Origin: Elmis aenea
Lineage: Eukaryota > Arthropoda > Insecta > Coleoptera > Elmidae
Length of the DNA: 64,000 nucleotides
Direction: 5' to 3'
Assembly (NCBI GenBank): GCA_947652605.1
Contig: CANTFG010000250.1
Coordinates: 62,001 to 126,000 of the forward strand
Below the pieces are notes generated by a model, which did not search any database, was not told the origin of the DNA, and saw only the letters and a list, made by a program, of their open reading frames with translations. Below are positions 52,201-61,364 of this stretch, in pieces (positions within the stretch are counted from its first letter, which is position 1; each line of letters begins with the position of its first letter). The translations under genes and the position numbers were made by a program.

Positions 52201-55200
52201 GGTTTTAATTTTTAATAATTTCCTAAAAATACCGTGCTTTAGGTAATACATATGTTCCTTGTGCGACTATTTCGAAACAATTTCAATTATTGATTTGTAT
52301 ATGACAGGAACAGTTTATCCATCGCTTCTTTACATGAATACAATTGTTTTGCATATGTCTTTCAATGAGCTGGTTTTATTTTTTAATAATTTCCTAAAAA
52401 TACCGTGCTTTAGTCAATACATTATGTTCCTTGAGCGACTATTTCTAAACAATTTTAATTATTGATTTGTATATCACAGAAACAGTTTATCCATCGCCTC
52501 TTTACATGAATACAATTGTTTTGCATATGTCTTTCAATGAGCTGGTATTAATTTTTAATAATTTCCTAAAAATACCGTGCTTTAGTTAATACATATGTTC
52601 CTTGTGCGACTATTTTGAAACAATTTCAATTATTGATTTGTATATCACAGGAACAGTTTATCCATCGCCTCTTTACATGAATACAATTGTTTTGCATATG
52701 TCTTTCAATGAGCTGGTTTTAATTTTTAATAATTTCCTAAAAATACCGTGCTTTAGTTAATACATATGTTCCTTGAGCGACTATTTCTAAACAATTTTAA
52801 TTATTGATTTGTATATCACAGGAACAGTTTATCCATCGCCTCTTTACAGGAATACAATTGTTTTGCATATGTCTTTCAATGAGCTGGTTTTAATTTTTAA
52901 TAATTTCCTAAAAATACCGTGCATTAGTTAATACATATGTTCCTTGAGCGACTATTTCTGAACAATTTTTATTATTGATTTGTATATCACAGGAACAGTT
53001 TATCCATCGCCTCTTTACATGAATACAATGGTTTTGCATATGTCTTTCAATGAGCTGGTTTTAATTTTTAATAATTTCCTAAAAATACCGTGCTTTAGTT
53101 AATACATATGTTCCTTGAGCGACTATTTCTAAACAATTTTAATTATTGATTTGTATATCACAGGAACAGTTTATCCATCGCCTCTTTACATGAATACAAT
53201 TGTTTTGCATATGTCTTTCAATGAGCTGGTTTTAATTTTTAATAATTTCCTAAAAATACCGTGCTTTAGTTAATACATATGTGCCTTGAGCGACTATTTC
53301 GAAACAATTTTAATTATTGATTTGTATATCACAGGAACAGTTTATCCATCGCCTTTTTACATGAATACAATTGTTTTGCATATGTCTTTCAATGAGCTGG
53401 TTTTAATTTTTAATAATTTCCTAAAAATACCGTGCTTTAGTTAATACATATGTTCCTTGAGCGACTATTTCTAAACAATTTTAATTATTGATTTGTATAT
53501 CACAGGAACAGTTTATCCATCGCCTCTTTACATGAATACAATTGTTTTGCATATGTCTTTCAATGAGCTGGCATTAATTTTTAATAATTTCCTAAAATAA
53601 CCGTGCTTTAGTTAATACATATGTTCCTTGTGCGACTATTTCGAAACAATTACAATTATTGATTTGTATATGACAGGAACAGTTTATCTATCGCCTCTTT
53701 ACATGAATACAATTGTTTTGCATAAGTCTTTCAATGAGCTGGTTTTAATTTTTAATAATTTCCTAAAAATACCGTGCTTTAGTTAATACATATGTTCCTT
53801 GAGCGACTATTTCTAAACAATTTTAATTATTGATTTGTATATCACAGAAACAGTTTATCCATCGCCTCTTTAGATGAATACAATTGTTTTGCATATGTCT
53901 TTCAATGAGCTGGTATTAATTTTTAATAATTTCCTAAAAATACCGTGCTTTAGTTAATACATATGTTCCTTGTGCGACTATTTCTAAACAATTTTAATTA
54001 TTGATTTGTATATCACAGGAACAGTTTATCCATCGCCTTTTTACATGAATACAATTGTTTTGCATATGTCTTTCAATGAGCTGGTTTTAATTTTTAATAA
54101 TTTCCTAAAAATACCGTGCTTTAGTTAATACATATGTTCCTTGAGCGACTATTTCTAAACAATTTTAATTATTGATTTGTATATCACAGGAACAGTTTAT
54201 CCATCGCCTCTTTACAGGAATACAATTGTTTTGCATATGTCTTTCAATGAGCTGGTTTTAATTTTTAATAATTTCCTAAAAATACCGTGCATTAGTTAAT
54301 ACATATGTTCCTTGAGCGACTATTTCTGAACAATTTTAATTATTGATTTGTATATCACAGGAACAGTTTATCCATCGCCTCTTTACATGAATACAATTGT
54401 TTTGCATATGTCTTTCAATGAGCTGGTTTTAATTTTTAATAATTTCCTAAAAATACCGTGCTTTAGTTAATACATATGTTCCTTGAGCGACTATTTCTAA
54501 ACGATTTTAATTATTGATTTGTATATCACAGGAACAGTTTATCCATCGCCTCTTTACATGAATACAATTGTTTTGCATATGTCTTTCAATGAGCTGGTTT
54601 TAATTTTTAATAATTTCCTAAAAATACCGTGCTTTAGTTAATACATATGTTCCTTGAGCGACTATTTCTAAACAATTTTAATTATTGATTTGTATATCAC
54701 AGGAACAGTTTATCCATCGCCTCTTTACATGAATACAATTGTTTTGCATATGTCTTTCAATGAGCTGGCATTAATTTTTAATAATTTCCTAAAAATACCG
54801 TGCTTTAGTTAATACATATGTTCCTTGTGCGACTATTTCGAAACAATTTCAATTATTGATTTGTATATGACAGGAACAGTTTATCTATCGCCTCTTTACA
54901 TGAATACAATTGTTTTGCATATGTCTTTCAATGAGCTGGTTTTAATTTTTAATAATTTCCTAAAAATACCGTGCTTTAGTTAATACATATGTTCCTTGAG
55001 CGACTATTTCTAAACAATTTTAATTATTGATTTGTATATCACAGGAACAGTTTATCCATCGCCTCTTTACATGAATAAAATTGTTTTGCATATGTCTTTC
55101 AATGAGCTGGTTTTAATTTTTAATAATTTCCTAAAAATACCGTGCTTTAGTTAATACATATGTTCCTTGAGCGACTATTTCGAAACAATTTTAATTATTG

Positions 55201-55608
55201 ATTTGTATATCACAGGAACAGTTTATCCATCGCCTCTTTACATGAATACAATTGTTTTGCATATGTCTTTCAATGAGCTGGTTTTAATTTTTAATAATTT
55301 CCTAAAAATACCGTGCTTTAGTTAATACATATGTTCCTTGAGCGACTATTTCTGAACAATTTTAATTATTGATTTGTATGTCACAGAAACAGTTTATCCA
55401 TCGCCTCTTTACATGAATACAATTGTTTTGCATATGTCTTTCAATGAGCTGGTATTAATTTTTTATAATTTCCTAAAAATACCGTGCTTTAGTTAATACA
55501 TATGTTCCTTGAGCGACTATTTCTAAACAATTTTAATTATTGATTTGTATATCACAGGAACAGTTTATCCATCGCCTCTTTACAGGAATACAGTTGTTTT
55601 GCATATGT

Positions 55609-58422
55609 CTTTCAATGAGCTGGTTTTAATTTTTAATAATTTCCTAAAAATACCGTGCTTTAGTTAATACATATGTTCCTTGAGCGACTATTTCTAAACA
55701 ATTTTAATTATTGATTTGTATATCACAGGAACAGTTTATCCATCGCCTCTTTACATGAATACAATTGTTTTGCATATGTCTTTTAATGAGCTGGTTTTAA
55801 TTTTTAATAATTTCCTAAAAATACCGTGCTTTAGTTAATACATATGTTCCTTGAGCGACTATTTCTAAACAATTTTAATTATTGATTTGTATATCACAGG
55901 AACAGTTTATCCATCGCCTCTTTACATGAATACAATTGTTTTGCATATGTCTTTCAATGAGCTGGTTTTAATTTTTAATAATTTCCTAAAAATACCGTGC
56001 TTTAGTTAATACATATGTTCCTTGAGCGACTATTTCTGAACAATTTTAATTATTGATTTGTATGTATATCACAGGAACAGTTTATCCATCGCCTCTTTAC
56101 ATGAATACAATTGTTTTGCATATGTCTTTCAATGAGCTGGTTTTAATTTTTAATAATTTCCTAAAAATACCGTGCTTTAGTTAATACATATGTTCCTTGT
56201 GCGACTATTTCGAAACAATTTCAATTATTGATTTGTATATGACAGGAACAGTTTATCCATCGCCTCTTTACATGAATACAATTGTTTTGCATATGTCTTT
56301 CAATGAGCTGGTTTTAATTTTTAATAATTTCCTAAAAATACCGTGCATTAGTTAATACATATGTTCCTTGTGCGACTATTTCGAAACAATTTCAATTATT
56401 GATTTGTATATCACAGGAACAGTTTATCTATCGCCTCTTTACATGAATACAATTGTTTTGCATATGTCTTTCAATGAGCTGGTTTCAATTTTTAATAATT
56501 TCCTAAAAATACCGTGCTTTAGTTAATACATATGTTCCTTGAGCGACTATTTCTGAACAATTTTAATTATTGATTTGTATATCACAGAAACAGTTTATCC
56601 ATCGCCTCTTTACAGGAATACAATTGTTTTGCATATGTCTTTCAATGAGCTGGTTTTAATTTTTAATAATTTCCTAAAAATACCGTGCTTTAGTTAATAC
56701 ATATGTTCCTTGAGCGACTATTTCTGAACAATTTTAATTATTGATTTGTATATCACAGAAACAGTTTATCCATCGCCTCTTTACATGAATACAATTGTTT
56801 TGCATATGTCTTTCAAAGAGCTGGTTTTAATTTTTACTAATTTCCTAAAAATACCGTGCTTTAGTTAATACATATGTTCCTTGTGCGACTATTTCGAAAC
56901 AATTTCAATTATTGATTTGTATATGACAGGAACAGTTTATCCATCGCCTTTTTACATGAATAAAATTGTTTTGCATATGTCTTTCAATGAGCTGGTTTCT
57001 ATTTTTAATAATTTCCTAAAAATACCGTGCTTTAGTTAATACATATGTTCCTTGTGCGACTATTTTGAAACAATTTCAATTATTGATTTGTATATGACAG
57101 GAACAGTTTATCCATCGCTTCTTTACATGAATACAATTGTTTTGCATATGTCTTTCAATGAGCTGGTTTTATTATTTAATAATTTCCTAAAAAAACCGTG
57201 CTTTAGTTAATACATATGTTCCTTGAGCGACTATTTCTAAACAATTTTAATTATTGATTTGTATATCACAGAAACAGTTTATCCATCGCCTCTTTACATG
57301 AATACAATTGTTTTGCATATGTCTTTCAATGAGCTGGTATTAATTTTTAATAATTTCCTAAAAATACCGTGCTTTAGTTAATACATATGTTCCTTGTGCG
57401 ACTATTTCGAAACAATTTCAATTATTGATTTGTATATAACAGGAACAGTTTATCCATCGCCTCTTTACATGAATACAATTGTTTTGCATATGTCTTTCAA
57501 TGAGCTGGTTTTAATTTTTAATAATTTCCTAAAAATACCGTGCTTTAGTTAATACATATGTTCCTTGAGCGACTATTTCTAAACAATTTTAATTATTGAT
57601 TTGTATATCACAGGAACAGTTTATCCATCGCCTCTTTACAGGAATACATTTGTTTTGCATATGTCTTTCAATGAGCTGGTTTTAATTTTTAATAATTTCC
57701 TAAAAATACCGTGCATTAGTTAATACATATGTTCCTTGAGCGACTATTTCTGAACAATTTTAATTATTGATTTGTATATCACAGGAACAGTTTATCCATC
57801 GCCTCTTTACATGAATACAATTGTTTTGCATATGTCTTTCAATGAGCTGGTTTTAATTTTTAATAATTTCCTAAAAATACCGTGCTTTAGTTAATACATA
57901 TGTTCCTTGGGCGACTATTTCTAAACGATTTTAATTATTGATTTGTATATCACAGGAACAGTTTATCCATCGCCTCTTTACATGAATACAATTGTTTTGC
58001 ATATGTCTTTCAATGAGCTGGTTTTAATTTTTAATAATTTCCTAAAAATACCGTGCTTTAGTTAATACATATGTTCCTTGAGCGACTATTTCTAAACAAT
58101 TTTAATTATTGATTTGTATATCACAGGAACAGTTTATCCATCGCCTCTTTACATGAATACAATTGTTTTGCATATGTCTTTCAATGAGCTGGCATTAATT
58201 TATAATAATTTCCTAAAAATACCGTGCTTTAGTTAATACATATGTTCCTTGTGCGACTATTTCGAAACAATTTCAATTATTGATTTGTATATGACAGGAA
58301 CAGTTTATCCATCGCCTCTTTACATGAATACAATTGTTTTGCATATGTCTTTCAATGAGCTGGTTTTAATTTTTAATAATTTCCTAAAAATACCGTGCTT
58401 TAGTTAATACATATGTTCCTTG
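55609..58422. repeat. Satellite B 24-monomer-spaced duplication, copy A
   Basis: Private variants recur 4,111 bp away once the later insertion is discounted: gtcttttaatgagc (55,779), tgtatgtatatcac (about 56,060), ggtttcaattttt (56,481), ggtttctattttt (about 56,994) and gcattaatttataat (about 58,192). It carries the empty target site of the piggyBac element. Confidence 0.85.
55783..55786. other. Empty (paralogous) TTAA target site of the piggyBac element
   Basis: The satellite word is normally gtctttcaatgag. Here, and at the insertion point 4,111 bp downstream, it reads gtcttttaatgag, creating a TTAA not present at this position in the consensus monomer. Confidence 0.8.
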
Positions 58423-59893
58423 AGCGACTGTTTCTAAACAATTTTAATTATTGATTTGTATATCACAGGAACAGTTTATCCATCGCCTCTTTACAGGAAT
58501 ACAATTTTTTGCATATGTCTTTCAATGAGCTGGTTTTAATTTTTAATAATTTCCTAAAAATACCGTGCATTAGTTAATACATATGTTCCTTGAGCGACTA
58601 TTTCTGAACAATTTTAATTATTGATTTGTATATCACAGGAACAGTTTATCCATCGCCTCTTTACATGAATACAATGGTTTTGCATATGTCTTTCAATGAG
58701 CTGGTTTTAATTTTTAATAATTTCTTAAAAATACCGTGCTTTAGTTAATACATATGTTCTTTGAGCGACTATTTCTAAACAATTTTAATTATTGATTTGT
58801 ATATCACAGGAACAGTTTATCCATCGCCTCTTTACAGGAATACAATTGTTTTGCATATGTCTTTCAATGAGCTGGTTTTAATTTTTAATAATTTCCTAAA
58901 AATACCGTGCTTTAGTTAATACATATGTTCCTTGAGCGACTATTTCGAAACAATTTTAATTATTGATTTGTATATCACAGGAACAGTTTATCCATCGCCT
59001 CTTTACAGGAATACAATTGTTTTGCATATGTCTTTCAATGAGCTGGTTTTAATTTTTAATAATTTCCCAAAAATACTTTGCTTTAGTTAATACATATGTT
59101 CCTTGAGCGACTATTTCTAAACAATTTTAATTATTGATTTGTATATCACAGGAACAGTTTATCCATCGCCTCTTTACAGGAATACAATTGTTTTGCATAT
59201 GTCTTTCAATGAGCTGGTTTTAATTTTTAATAATTTCCTAAAAATACCGTGCATTAGTTAATACATATGTTCTTTGAGCGACTATTTCTGAACAATTTTA
59301 ATTATTGATTTGTATGTATATCACAGGAACAGTTTATCCATCGCCTCTTTACATGAATACAATTGTTTTGCATATGTCTTTCAATGAGCTGGTTTTAATT
59401 TTTAATAATTTCCTAAAAATACCGTGCTTTAGTTAATACATATGTTCCTTGGGCGACTATTTCGAAACAATTTCAATTATTGATTTGTATATGACAAGAA
59501 CAGTTTATCCATCGCCTCTTTACATGAATACAATTGTTTTGCATATGTCTTTCAATGAGCTGGTTTTAATTTTTTATAATTTCCTAAAAATACCGTGCAT
59601 TAGTTAATACATATGTTCCTTGTGCGACTATTTCGAAACAATTTCAATTATTGATTTGTATATCACAGGAACAGTTTATCTATCGCCTCTTTACATGAAT
59701 ACAATTGTTTTGCATATGTCTTTCAATGAGCTGGTTTTAATTTTTAATAATTTCCTAAAAATACCGTGCTTTAGTTAATACATATGTTCCTTGAGCGACT
59801 ATTTCTAAACAATTTTAATTATTGATTTGTATATCACAGGAACAGTTTATCCATCGCCTCTTTACATGAATACAATTGTTTTGCATATGTCTT

Positions 59894-59897
59894 TTAA
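59894..59897. repeat. TTAA target-site duplication, left
   Basis: TTAA directly before ccttccgtgtacc. The satellite word gtcttt leads into it. Confidence 0.92.
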
Positions 59898-59915
59898 CCT
59901 TCCGTGTACCAGGTG
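59898..59915 (+). repeat. Left terminal inverted repeat of the piggyBac element
   Basis: ccttccgtgtaccaggtg, matching the reverse complement of the right end at 16 of 18 positions. Confidence 0.9.
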
Positions 59916-59931
59916 GGGTGTGATATACCCC
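59915..59931 (-). repeat. Subterminal 17-bp motif, left copy
   Basis: ggggtgtgatatacccc, overlapping the left terminal repeat by one base. On the minus strand it reads ggggtatatcacacccc, like the other two copies. Its ggggt and acccc ends are complementary. Confidence 0.8.
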
Positions 59932-60083
59932 AAGCTTTCAAAATTCGAAACCATTTTGAAACGAACAAATCGTGGTGATTGGTTCTCTTAGTAGCTGTAA
60001 TTGCAACATTGCCGCTTCGTATGGCGACGTTCAGTTAGTCGGGTGTCAGTTCGTACGAGTGCTACACCTATGCAAATTAGGCG

Positions 60084-60100
60084 TGGGCATCACATACCCC
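60084..60100 (+). repeat. Subterminal 17-bp motif, internal copy
   Basis: tgggcatcacatacccc, continuing into acctagtacggg. It matches the reverse complement of the left end at about 20 of 26 positions, so it acts as an inverted internal copy of the left end. Confidence 0.75.
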
Positions 60101-60126
60101 ACCTAGTACGGGTCGTAGATAAAAAG

Positions 60127-60200
60127 GTACGTATTATTATTTTGAGTTTTGTTATTATACACTTATGTGGGCATTTTTATATAACAATATTTATATCTAG
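60127..60200 (+). other. Possible 74-bp intron in the transposase 5' leader
   Basis: A strong donor-like aaaaag|gtacgtatt at 60,127 and an acceptor-like ttatatctag|gtg ending at 60,200 bracket a T-rich 74-bp stretch. The length suits small insect introns. The first transposase ATG lies 18 bp beyond the acceptor. Prediction from splice-site shape only. Confidence 0.35.
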
Positions 60201-60218
60201 GTGTTAATTTTACGTAAC

Positions 60219-60332
60219 ATGTCCAATCGAAAATTGACGGAAGCAGAAATCACAGCACTTTTAGAAGAAGAAGACGAAATATTACTATGGACAACTTTTT
60301 TACCAGTTATGAAGCCACTGAAAATTTGCTAA
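60219..60332 (+). pseudogene. N-terminal stub of piggyBac transposase, frame-broken
   Basis: The ATG at 60,219 opens a 37-codon frame beginning MSNRKLTEAEITALLEEED, an acidic start of the kind seen at the N-terminus of many piggyBac-like transposases. After about 20-22 codons the reading enters sequence that belongs to the downstream C-terminal part, but in the wrong frame, and stops at TAA (60,330-60,332). The downstream frame begins 68 bases after this ATG, which is not a multiple of three, so the deletion is out of phase. The junction most likely lies at about 60,275-60,284, between gaagacgaaa and the codons before MDNFFTS. The N-terminal domains and the first catalytic aspartate are therefore missing. 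The stub confirms that the element descends from a full-length copy. Confidence 0.7.
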
Positions 60333-61057
60333 AAAATCACAAACTTACTGTCGTTGGTACTTTACGTGCCAATAAAACCTGCATTCCACTTGCATTCAAA
60401 AAAAATCGTGAAGTAAAATCAACGTTATTTGGATTTCAAAAAGATTGCACTATTCTGTCTTATGTACCGAAACCACGAAAACTGGTATTCATGTCGTCAT
60501 CATTGCATCATGATAATGAAATTGATCCCGAGTCTGGCGATCAACAAAAACCAGCCGTAATAACTTTTTACAACCAGACCAAAAGCGGTGTTGATGTGGT
60601 CGACAAACTTTCGAGGACTTATGATGTATCACGAAACTCGAAACGCTGGCCACTTACAGTATTTTTTGCACTGCTGAACCATGCAGGAATCAATGGGATG
60701 GTAATACACAAGTTAAATAACGGGATTGAAAAAGACAAAACTAATTTGAGAGGAAAATTTATTCGTGAACTTGGCATATCATTAGTAAGAGATCATTTGA
60801 ATCTAAGACGGCAGAATCAGCATCTTCCTCAAACTCTACGTAAGAGGATCGAAAAATATTTTGAAAAAACATCAGAACATCTTCAAGAACCACCAGCAAA
60901 AAGACAACATACTATGCAGAGATGTGTAAAGTGTCCACGAAAAAAAGACAGAAAAACTAAATACACCTGTCAGAAATGTATTGCGCCGATATGTATGGAA
61001 CATGCAAAATTTGTTTGCGAAGACTGCATAAATAGTGAAACGGATGAACTGAACTAG
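60287..61057 (+). CDS. C-terminal piggyBac transposase fragment, 256 codons
   Basis: The frame starts at MDNFFTSYEA, the motif carrying the second aspartate of the piggyBac DDD triad (here residue 2). Residues 94-106, FYNQTKSGVDVVD, carry the third (D103, followed by the conserved D106). RWPLTVFFALLNHAGIN (120-136) is the conserved block after the catalytic core. The tail, residues 213-247, is a cysteine-rich zinc-binding domain with spacing CxxC-x11-CxxC-x4-CxxH-x4-CxxC (C5HC2), which in piggyBac binds the element ends. Basic patches (PPAKRQ, PRKKDRKTK) may act as nuclear signals. The ATG is probably an ordinary internal codon, not the original start. Without the N-terminal region and first aspartate it cannot cleave DNA. 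If expressed it might still bind ends, but that is speculation. An overlapping minus-strand frame (61,054-61,236) is judged chance. Confidence 0.85.
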   Translation: MDNFFTSYEATENLLKNHKLTVVGTLRANKTCIPLAFKKNREVKSTLFGFQKDCTILSYVPKPRKLVFMSSSLHHDNEIDPESGDQQKPAVITFYNQTKSGVDVVDKLSRTYDVSRNSKRWPLTVFFALLNHAGINGMVIHKLNNGIEKDKTNLRGKFIRELGISLVRDHLNLRRQNQHLPQTLRKRIEKYFEKTSEHLQEPPAKRQHTMQRCVKCPRKKDRKTKYTCQKCIAPICMEHAKFVCEDCINSETDELN

Positions 61058-61299
61058 TTTTTTATTATAACTTTGATTTTATATCTTGTTATTAAGTTCG
61101 TAAAAAGTAGTTTATAAGAGTTAATAATTTTATTTTTAACAGGAGTTGTTTTTTTAATTTTTTTTAATAAAGTTAGATTAAAACGTAAAATGTGGTTCCG
61201 TTTTTTACTAAAGCTCTTATTTGCAACATAAAACAATAATAATTTTGTATAACAATAATAAAAAATTTATTATTGTTGCTATTTGTCCTAATTATATTT
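61058..61299 (+). other. 3' untranslated and subterminal region of the piggyBac element
   Basis: Very AT-rich, with no coding content on either strand. It holds polyadenylation-like aataaa words at 61,166 and 61,257. Confidence 0.6.
61166..61171 (+). terminator. Putative polyadenylation signal
   Basis: aataaa about 110 bases after the transposase stop codon. A second aataaa lies at 61,257-61,262. In such AT-rich sequence the word alone is weak evidence. Confidence 0.4.
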
Positions 61300-61316
61300 G
61301 GGGTACGTCAAACCCC
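61300..61316 (+). repeat. Subterminal 17-bp motif, right copy
   Basis: ggggtacgtcaaacccc, followed by acgttgtatggg. It has the same orientation as the internal copy at 60,084 and is inverted relative to the left copy. It lies 26 bp inside the right terminal repeat, whereas the left copy abuts its terminal repeat. Confidence 0.8.
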
Positions 61317-61342
61317 ACGTTGTATGGGATGTAAGAATTCGT

Positions 61343-61360
61343 CACCTAGTACACCGAAGG
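61343..61360 (-). repeat. Right terminal inverted repeat of the piggyBac element
   Basis: cacctagtacaccgaagg, the reverse complement of the left end with two mismatches. Confidence 0.9.
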
Positions 61361-61364
61361 TTAA
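61361..61364. repeat. TTAA target-site duplication, right
   Basis: TTAA directly after ccgaagg. The satellite resumes as tgagctgg, in phase with the left flank. Confidence 0.92.

Larger units (their letters stand above)
29688..59897. repeat. Satellite B array, 171-bp monomer (main part)
   Basis: Head-to-tail copies of a 171-bp unit. The word ttccttgagcgactatttc recurs at 29,687, 29,858, 30,029, 30,200 and onward, about 177 monomers. Other fixed words are acaggaacagtttatccatc, tacaattgttttgcatatg and cctaaaaataccgtgcttt. Length is almost invariant; the rare indels include -1 near 30,850, +1 near 37,546, -2 near 37,886, +1 near 52,422, +4 near 56,062 and 59,313 and -1 near 58,503. At least two linked haplotypes exist: gagcg with ttttaatt and atcacag, and gtgcg with tttcaatt and atgacag. 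The sequence is unrelated to satellite A. One frame holds a single fixed stop per unit, but nothing suggests translation. A centromeric or pericentromeric role is conjecture from repeat length alone. Confidence 0.96.
59932..60218 (+). promoter_or_regulatory. 5' leader of the piggyBac element (putative promoter region)
   Basis: Non-coding sequence between the left end and the first transposase ATG. Two tcagt words at 60,031 and 60,046 resemble the arthropod initiator TCAGT, and there is no clear TATA box. A TIR-like internal motif lies at 60,084, followed by a possible intron. An open frame across part of this stretch (from 60,001) has no recognisable protein content and is dismissed. Confidence 0.35.
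59898..61360 (+). mobile_element. piggyBac-family element, internally deleted (1,463 bp)
   Basis: Flanked by TTAA on both sides (59,894-59,897 and 61,361-61,364), the target duplication typical of piggyBac. It has 18-bp terminal inverted repeats matching at 16 of 18 positions, plus three copies of a subterminal 17-bp motif. Inside are a 5' leader, an N-terminal transposase stub and the C-terminal 256 codons on the plus strand. Autonomous piggyBac elements are about 2.4 kb with a transposase of roughly 550-600 residues, so about 1 kb has probably been lost. Both ends look intact, so the copy could be mobilised in trans; it cannot make an active transposase itself. It interrupts a satellite B monomer cleanly, and the satellite resumes in phase after the second TTAA. 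Confidence 0.93.

Noticed and set aside
52259..52465. 68-codon open frame in satellite B as a gene
   Set aside because: It arises from a single monomer variant that loses the fixed stop plus a 1-base insertion. It starts at a TTG and runs from one monomer into the next.
60001..60207. Open frame in the 5' leader of the piggyBac element
   Set aside because: It starts at TTG, covers the putative intron and the subterminal motif, and has no resemblance to a transposase N-terminus, which instead begins at 60,219.
61054..61236. Minus-strand 60-codon frame downstream of the transposase
   Set aside because: Lies in the AT-rich 3' region, has lysine- and asparagine-rich composition typical of chance frames, and shows no motif.
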